DNA of 64,000 bases from NCBI RefSeq assembly GCF_963259705.1, contig NC_081849.1:57880093-57944092 (forward strand). The letters run 5' to 3'. The translations under genes were made by a program, and so were the position numbers. This stretch comes from Myotis daubentonii. Lineage: Eukaryota > Chordata > Mammalia > Chiroptera > Vespertilionidae. The notes beneath the pieces were generated by a model. The model had not been told where the DNA came from. It searched no databases and saw nothing but the letters and a program-made list of their open reading frames with translations. Positions 39,501 through 48,500 of this stretch are shown one piece after another (position 1 is the first letter of the stretch; every line of letters starts with the position of its first letter).

Positions 39501-42500
39501 ACTGTTGTGAAAGATGGGAAGGAATGTACAAGCTCAATTCTGGAGTGTGTGTAAAATGTTCTGTGTTTTAAAAGGCACACAATTAAGAAAAAAGCAAACT
39601 AGCATATCCAAGTATTAAAAAACACACAAAAAAACCTTTTCTCAATGCAAGCAGTGTTTCCAGAAGTTTGTGGAAGTGTTAAAAAAGAAAATAAAATGGC
39701 ATTGAAAGTGAGGAAACTGTTAGCAGTAATTGGTCAGTAGAAATTTTAAAAAACTGAGTAAAGTTCTGTGAGATAAAAGTGATATTCAGTAAATTTTAGT
39801 TTCTTTTCATTAGCTCCTTTTCTGAAAATGATTATCTTCTTGTACAGACTCCAATTTAGAAATTAACATAAATTTCAAGTATCTAAACACTTAATTTTAC
39901 AGCAAAGTGGAAAATAAATTTGTGTTGCTGTTATTTCTCCAGAGGCAAATGGCCTCCTCCAGCCAGCAGTCTACTATGACCCAGACCAGCTTCCTCCAGA
40001 AAACTCTTCATTTATGGAGAGGTGCTTCATATGCCGATTGCGGTGTCTGCTGGATAATTCGTCTGGTTTTCTGGTAAGGTGCAAAATCTTACGGCCCTGT
40101 CATTTACTACTAAGTTATATAAATAAAATAGTTTAAATGAAACAGATATTCTTTGGTTATATTTGAGTTTGGCTTTAAAAATCTATTTCATCAAATAATT
40201 AAGAAAAATCACTTTTAAAATATCATTATTTGTGATTTTTGAATCTTTTTCTATAACTCCAAAACCTCACAGATTAAGGGAAATAACCTAGAAGCTTGTC
40301 TTTTGCCTTCTTTTAGGACTTTTTAGGTATATGATGAAGAACTATGTAGCTCTTCTTTAATAGCAGAATGCTTACTCCCTTTGGATATAATGCCTTCTAG
40401 ACAGAGAAATTACCCTGGCCTTTTCCACATGCCTAAGATAACTGCCACGTAGAAAAGTGGTTGTACAGTCATGATTGCAGAATCGTATGGTAGGATGCTG
40501 TTGCATGGTCTGAATACCTGGGTAGGATAATTACAGAGCAGTTTGGGCAGGGTACTGAGATACTCCAGAAGAGAAAGTGCCCAAATCAGTTTGGGAGACA
40601 GGTCTTAAATTTTAAATGGGTTTTCTTACTGCAGGACTTTTCAGAGCCTTTACCAAAGGTACATATTATGCTGTCGCCTCAGTGGAGAGGATCATTGAAC
40701 CCTTTGTTAGAAGGTCTAGTTCCATTCATCTTAGAGCTCTTCATCAAATTGCAATAATTTGGCTTCCTAGGCTGCCTATGACACATGAAAGAGGCATGCA
40801 AATCTGTGTCAAAACTTGCCCTGTTGTTTATTTAGAAAATAAAGGGCAGCATAGCTATCCCAAAGTGTACCCCCCAGAACATATAGTACACCCCACCAGC
40901 ACAGGAGAAAGAGACTACAAGGTGTAGTGTATATTACTTTTGTGAAATATCAGGAATTTGAAACAATCAAATCTTAAACATTAGCAAACAATGATTTTTG
41001 TGTTTATGTCATAATGTTGCTGACCCAGAGTTAGAATTGTTTTGGGATAGTTTTCGTAGTAGTGATGATCAATTAGTATGTATTTTCTGAGATGGAGTAT
41101 GAGTGTAATTGGGTCTTTTCTTTCTTGTGCTGTTGTCATACTGATATTAGAATTATTCCTTGGCCTGGTTATTACTGTTTTAAACAACTAAATTGATCAT
41201 GCTCCTGCTTCAATTGCCTTTGTTTCTTCTGTCTTCTATAATTAGTCTCTATCTTTACTCTGATAGAACTCTGCATGCTTTGTGATTACATGAGTCATTT
41301 TAATGTTTTAATAAAACTATTTTATCTTTATATGAAAGATTCCCATGTGCTATGAAATATACTGTGAGCTGTGGAATATAGTTCATGTGTGTTTGAAAAT
41401 TAGCATGTACTTGATCACCATTTATTCATTCAGGAAATATATATTGAGTGCACGGTGTACACGGAGCTGTGCTAGGTGTCAGTGATAGGACGCTTGCACA
41501 CTTAGAAAATGATACAGGTGTTCTTGTTGTGACCATTAAAAAGCCAGGAGTGCTTCATCTCTCTGTCCCTTCAGAACAGTCCTCATACTACTTTGGGATT
41601 GTTTTCCTATGGGGAAAGGAATGAAAGAATGTAGCAGTTGTCAGCTTCAGGAACCTTAGATGTGGCCAGGACTGAGGCTTTTCAAAAGGAGTGATTTTAA
41701 ACTGTTAATTTTAATGAGCTATCTTTTGTGTTTTTAAGGCAATGAATTTCCAAGGGAGGTTAAAGTACCTGCACGGCCAGAACAAGAAAGGGAAAGATGG
41801 TTCGGTGCTTCCCCCTCAGTTAGCCTTGTTTGCCATAGCTACTCCACTTCAGCCGCCCTCCATACTTGAAATCAGAACCAAAAACTTCATCTTCAGAACA
41901 AAACACAAACTAGACTTTACACCTACTGGCTGTGATGCCAAGTAAGTAACACTTTTCCAGTTTTGTTTTTATTAGAGGTATATATTGTACAATGCAGCAA
42001 GTCTCTTATGGAATGTAATACATATAGTGCAGACTATAATATTGTACATTATTATAGTAGCTGTCATTTCATACTTTTTCAGTATCATCTTCCTTTTAAA
42101 ATAATTTCAGGTTCATCAAATCATCTTACTCTATAATTTTTTTATACCACCTTCCCCAATTTCTATGTCATAACCATGATGATTGTTAGTTTATTTTAAA
42201 TTGTACAAACTTTATTTGAATTTTAGCCCTGGAAGTTTAGTAACTTCCAGAGAATTATGTTTTGATATGTGAATGCCTAATATCATACTCCATGTCATTG
42301 CCTTTCTCTTTTCAAATATGGAAATACAGAGATGTTTGAAAAACCTGCCCCTTAAAAATGGAGTACAAACATTCTAGATTTTTACTAAAGGTTTTGTTTT
42401 CCTATATAATCTGCTCTGTTAGATTTATCTTTAACTTTTTTATGGTCTTTATTCAGGAGAAGAAAATGGTCTAAAACTGAAATTTGCAGCCATAAGCAAA

Positions 42501-45500
42501 AGAGAGCAGTTACATAGATTTCCACCTGCTAATTTAAAATTCTGAGTGTCAAGTCAAACCTATTGCAGCAAATAGCATATAGCTGATACCATTTAACATG
42601 AATGAAGTAACATCATTTCAACTTTATTCCTTTATCTTCTTAACAGAGGAAAACTTGTTTTGGGCTATACTGAAGCAGAGCTGTGCATGAAAGGATCAGG
42701 GTATCAGTTTCTTCATGCTGCTGATATGCTCTACTGTGCTGAGTACCATATGCGGAGTAAGTTGCAGTTCCTTGTGAGCATGTTCATAAAAAGGGCATAT
42801 ACCCTAGTGCATGTTTCAGGAAAATGTTTGAATATTTGTCTACTCAATATCATACCTTTATGATTAACTGCTCTGCAGCTGCCACAGGAATATCTAGTAG
42901 TTTATCTTTGGTGACAACTATGTCAAATTTGGGTTTGATAATTTTTTAATTTTTATTTTAGTGATTAAGACGGGAGAGAGTGGCATGATAGTGTTCAGGC
43001 TTCTTACCAAAGGCAACCGATGGACCTGGATCCAGTCTAACGCCCGCTTGGTTTATAAAAATGGAAGACCGGATTACATCATTGCAACTCAGAGGCCTCT
43101 AACGTAAGCACAAAGACGTAGAATGCTTGCTGTCGTTGTTAGTAACACTTTAAACAGTCCTGCTTAAAAACTTCTAAACGTAAATAAACTGCAAATAGAA
43201 TTGACAAACTTTACTGAACAACTAAATATGTAGATCTATGGAGGAGAATAAAGAAAACTTCAGGGTTTTATCTTGGGTATATGAGGAAAGATGAAAGTGT
43301 AGTGCCGTCTGTAAAGTAAATATATCATTGCTTTGCTTAACATAGGTTTTCTAAGAAAGCGTTGATTTTGAGGTTTCTTACATATTCTGGAAATGAGTAT
43401 TTTGTCAAGTATGTGCATTGTAAATTTTCTCTAGAGAAGTGATTTTGGTAGGTGGCTTGAGATAAGAAATCAAGGTCATTTTTTTCCTTTTTACATCTAT
43501 TAAAGCCCCACAATATTTATGAAGCAATGCCTCCAGCCATAATTTACAGTGCCACAAAGTTTTATGTTTATATTTTAGGTTGTAGTAGGTAATTTTTGCA
43601 GGGGAATCATAAACCTCCCAAATCATCCCTGGTGAGTATATTAATGGATTAGGGTGCATTTTAGGATTAAAATGAAAGCTTGTCTACTATTTAAAAGCTG
43701 GATATATATGTTCAGCTGATCAGTAACATTTATTGAAAATGCTATCTTTCCTCTACTGCACTGCATTTTGATCAGATGATGTGTTTGTGGTTGTTTACTT
43801 TTGCAATCAAAGCACATTTGATATCTAAGTGTATGCCTTCCATTTTGCTTGTTTAGGATTTTTTGTTCTTCAAGATTGCCTTGGCTCTTCTTGACCACTT
43901 TATATTTTCATATACATTTTAGAAATAATTGTCAGTTCCCAACAGAAAATCTAAAGGGATTACAGTGTAATCCTAAAGCTGTATTTGGGATTACACTGAA
44001 ACTATAGCTCATTTTGAGATAATTAACATTTTTATAATACTTAATATTCCAACTCATGAACACGGTGAATGTATGTACATATACTTAAGAGAACATGGTT
44101 ATGTAATATTTACCTATGTCTTTATCTCATTGGCTCTTGTACATCTTATTAATACTATTCCTTGATTAGATGTTTTAAATGATGTATACACATACATAAT
44201 TTTCATATTGTGAATTATGCTAATCTTTTCCTTTATAGCTTCTGACTTGTGTTTTATTTAGAGATATCTCCCCCACTCATATTCCCAAATTCTTGCAGTT
44301 TGTGTTTATATTGGGATCTTTGTTCTAATGACTATACTGGTTTTTGGGACAAATTCTAAATCATTTAAATTTTTCCAAAGAACAATTTTATGGCACAGAA
44401 AAACACATGTCAAATAAAAAGTATTTTTCCCTACTGTCAATTACAATGTATTTTCCTTGCTGTTTTTGTAATTTTAGAGATGAAGAAGGGACAGAGCATC
44501 TAAAAAAACGAAATATGAAGTTGCCTTTTATGTTTGCCACTGGAGAAGCTGTGTTGTACGAGACAACCAACCCCTTTCCTCCCATGATGGATCCCTTACC
44601 AGTAAGGACTAAAAATGTTGCTAGTGGAAAAGATTCTGCTACCCAGGCAACTCTCAATAAGGATTCTCCCCATCCCAGTTCTCTCTTTAGTGCCATCATG
44701 CAACAAGATGAGTCTATTTATCTCTGTCCTGCTTCAAATAGTGATCCTTTCGAAAGAATTTTTTTAAACGAATCTATGGACAAATGCAATAAGTGGCAGG
44801 ACAGTATTGCACCAGTGGGAAGTGATATCCTGGAACATGAGCAAATCGATCAGTCTCAGGAAATGAACCCGACACTTTCTGAAGGTCATGGAGGGCTCTT
44901 CCCGGACAATAACAACAGTGACTTGTACAGCATTATGAAACACCTAGGTGTTGATTTTGAAGACATTAAACACATGCAGCAAAATGAGGAATTTTTCAGA
45001 ACTGACTTTTCTGGTGAGAATGACTTCAGCAGAGACATTGACTTAACAGATGAAATCCTAACGTTCGTCCAAGATTCTTTAAATAAGTCTACCTTGGCAT
45101 GTCCGGGTTACCAGCAGCAACCGTCCAGGGCACTGAACTCAAGCTGTATGGTCCAGGAGCACCTGCAGTTGGAGCAGCAGCAGCAACTGTGCCAGAAAAT
45201 GAAGAATATGCAAGTCAATGGCATGTTTGCAAATTGGAGCTCTAACCACTCTGTGCCTTTTAACTGTCCTCAGCAAGACCTACAACAGTATAATGTCTTT
45301 TCAGACTTACCTGGGACAAATCAAGAGTTTCCCTACAAATCTGAGATTGATACTATGCCTTATACACAGAACTTTATTCCATGTAATTCGTCTGTGTTAC
45401 CACAACAGTCCCAGGGGACACAGTTAGACTTTCCCCTAGGGAATTTTGAACCATCCCCATACCCTACTGCTACTTCTAACTTAGAAGATTTTGTCACATG

Positions 45501-48500
45501 TTTACAAGCTCCTGAAAACCAAAAGCACAAACTAAATCTACAGTCCTCCCTAGTAACCCCACAGACATGTTATGCCGGGGCTGTGTCCATGTACCCATAT
45601 CAGCTGGAACCTCAGCAGAGCAATGCGGCTCAGATACAGTACAGTCCAAACATGCCAGGCCCGCAGGCATTTTTAACCAAGGTAAGGATGTTCTCAAACG
45701 ATGTATTTATCATGTAAGAAGAATCACTAAAAGGGTTTATTTAATGTCAGGACTGATTTAATTATCTACAGCATTTATATCAGAACATTTCTAATTATGT
45801 CTGTGACTACTTTTTTTTTTTATAAGCCAGTGCTTTTCCAGTATGTTATGAATGCAAGTATATCCTATTTAGCTGAGTTGTAAAGGAGAAAGAAATCAGG
45901 GGCTGACTATGTCCTTAAGTTACCCAGTAAAATTAGTTTCAAGTATATTGTTTAGAATAGAGATTTTGGTTTATCTTCCTTGATTTTTAAAAATAATTTT
46001 CTTTGTGTTTTGGATATAGTTGGAATTGAGTTAAAAGATATTTCTTTGCATGCCTTTGCCTCCGAAGGTCCCTGGAATTTAGTCCTAGGCTCCTTGGTTC
46101 TCTAGCAATCTCTCTGTCTTATCTGCCACAGCCTCCTTTTATCCCATCAGATGAATTGTTTTTTTTTCTGATGTTCTTAAAGGGGCAATATGGCTAGCTT
46201 TCTACCACGGAACTTGAGGTTGATGTTGTATTTTTACTGTTTAAATGTATCATCAAAACCCTTCTAGCAGCAAGCACACTAAAAAACAATCACTTCAAAA
46301 ATAAAAAGTTAACCTGATTATATCTGCTCTCTCTGACCGCCCAGGAATAAAGTATGTTTGCATTTATGCTTTTCCATTATAAAATAGTTCATTTAAAAAT
46401 GTATTTAATAGTTTAGTTTTGAAGAAAATCCTGACTAAAATTAAGTTCATTGTTATGTAATAGAAAAGGGCAGTGAAGGTTTTCCTTAGTCTCATTCCTA
46501 ACATCCTTTAGTTATAGTCTATTTCACAACATTGCTGTGAAGTTAATCATGAGTCGGTACCTTAACTCATATACTCTTGAGTAAGTGATAGAGAACTTGT
46601 GTAATATTACATTTTGAACAGGGCTTGCATCAGCTCATGAGTTCTCTACAGTGATCCCTTCACTACTTCTTAATGAATAATAAGAATTCTGTAGACCTGT
46701 ATCTCTCCCCCTCTCTGCAGGGTAGCCACTCTGTATGTGGCTAGTCCCAGACAAGAGGTACTAAAAATATTCTCCAATTTTGGAGATTTAATTTGAAAAA
46801 AGAATATTGAAATGATGAATTTCGGCTATATTAGGTTAAGGAAAATATATTAAAATTTCACTTTTTAATGTGGCTCACATTTCCATTGAACAGCACTGCT
46901 CTAGATAATACATTTAAAGAGAATTGCTGGCACATGTTAGACTGATGAGAGTAATTTATTTAAGAGCCAACATTCTCTGGGCAAATAGTATACCTTCCAT
47001 TTGAAGACTTGACAGAGTTGCCATCATTGAAGATTTAGATTATGTGATTATTACTATATATTAAATATATGTTTTGAAGGATCTTTGAAGTAATCAAAAT
47101 TTTGATTACTGAAGCCTAGTGTTAAAGGTAGATTTTATTTGAAGGAATTATGGGTTTGGTTTTAATCTGAAAGTTTCTATAACTCTCACTAATTATTTAG
47201 TCTAAAGGCTCTGTGATCTATAAAACACTATAGAACTATCTCTGTGTCCATCTCCCCCCCTCCCCCAGTAGCAGTTATAATAACCAGACCAATCCTATCT
47301 AATAAAACAGAAAAATGGTAATTGGCGTACGACGATACCCTTTTCATTGGCTAATCAAGGCTATATGCAAATTAACTGCCAACTAAGATTGACAGTTAAC
47401 TGCCAACAAGATGGCGGTTAATTTGCATATGTAGGCACAACGCAGGGAGGTGAAAGGGAAAGCCAGAAGAAGCCCCCTGCCACTGACAGTGATCAGAAAC
47501 CCAGGGGGGAGATAAGAGCTGGGGGGCAGGGCAAAGGCCATGATCGGAGAATCAGGCGCCTTTTCCGCCCTGGCCAGTGATAGCAGGAAGTAGGGGTGGA
47601 GCCAGCGATGGGAGCTGGGCACGGTCGAAGCTGGCAGTCCCAGGAGCTAGGGGTCCCTTGCCTAGGCCAGAGGCGTTAGGCCTGGGCAGGGGCGGAGCCG
47701 GCAACCACGGGGAGCTGGGGGCCCCCTGCCCAGGCCTGACACCTCTGCCGGAGGCCTCAGGCTTGGGCGTGGGGTGGAGCAAGCGATCAGAGGGAGATGG
47801 GGGTCCCCTGCCCAGTCATGATTCCTGAGCCAGAGGCCTCAGGCCTGGGCGGGGGCCAGAGCCAGTGATCAGGGGGAGATGGGGGTGTCAGGCAGAGGCG
47901 TCAGGCCTGGGCAAGGGGCCGATCAGGCGATAGGAGGGTGATGGGGGTCTACGCCTCTGGCCGAGGCATCAGGCCTGGGCTGGGGGCAGAACCAGTGATG
48001 GGGGGAAATGAGGGTCCCCTGCCCAGGCCTGACGCCTCTGTCAGAGGCGCCAGGCCTGGGCAAGGGGCCGATCCTGCGATTGGAGGGTGATGGGGGTCAA
48101 CGCCTGAGGGCTCCCAGTATGTGAGAGGGGGCAGGCTGGGCTGAGGGACACTCCCCCCCCACACACCCAGTGCACGAATTTCGTGCACCGGGCCCCTAGT
48201 TTCATTATAAGAAGGCAAGAAAGCATTTTAATAACTTGATTCTGAAATTAGGACAGTAATCATAGTGGTCCTAATTACAGAATCAGGTTATTAATTAAAA
48301 GTATAGTACAAATAAGAAATTGGTTTAGGATATCATACCCATGGTATAATATTTTATGAGTAGTAGGAAATACTTAGGTCATCTGCAGTTCCAGTGTAGT
48401 AATCTCAATAAATTCCCTGGTCCCCAGAATTTGAGATGAAATCTGGTCAAAGTAAACTTATTACAGAAACTATACATTGTGGGGCAAAAGTAGGTTTATA

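Noticed and set aside
40616..40927. 103-codon ORF in AHR intron 6
   Set aside because: No family resemblance, no splice context and no codon bias; it also crosses no AHR exon.
44344..44477. In-frame extension upstream of exon 10
   Set aside because: The region is intronic: exon 9 donor and exon 10 acceptor GTAATTTTAG join in phase to the AHR protein, and the extension has no AHR homology.
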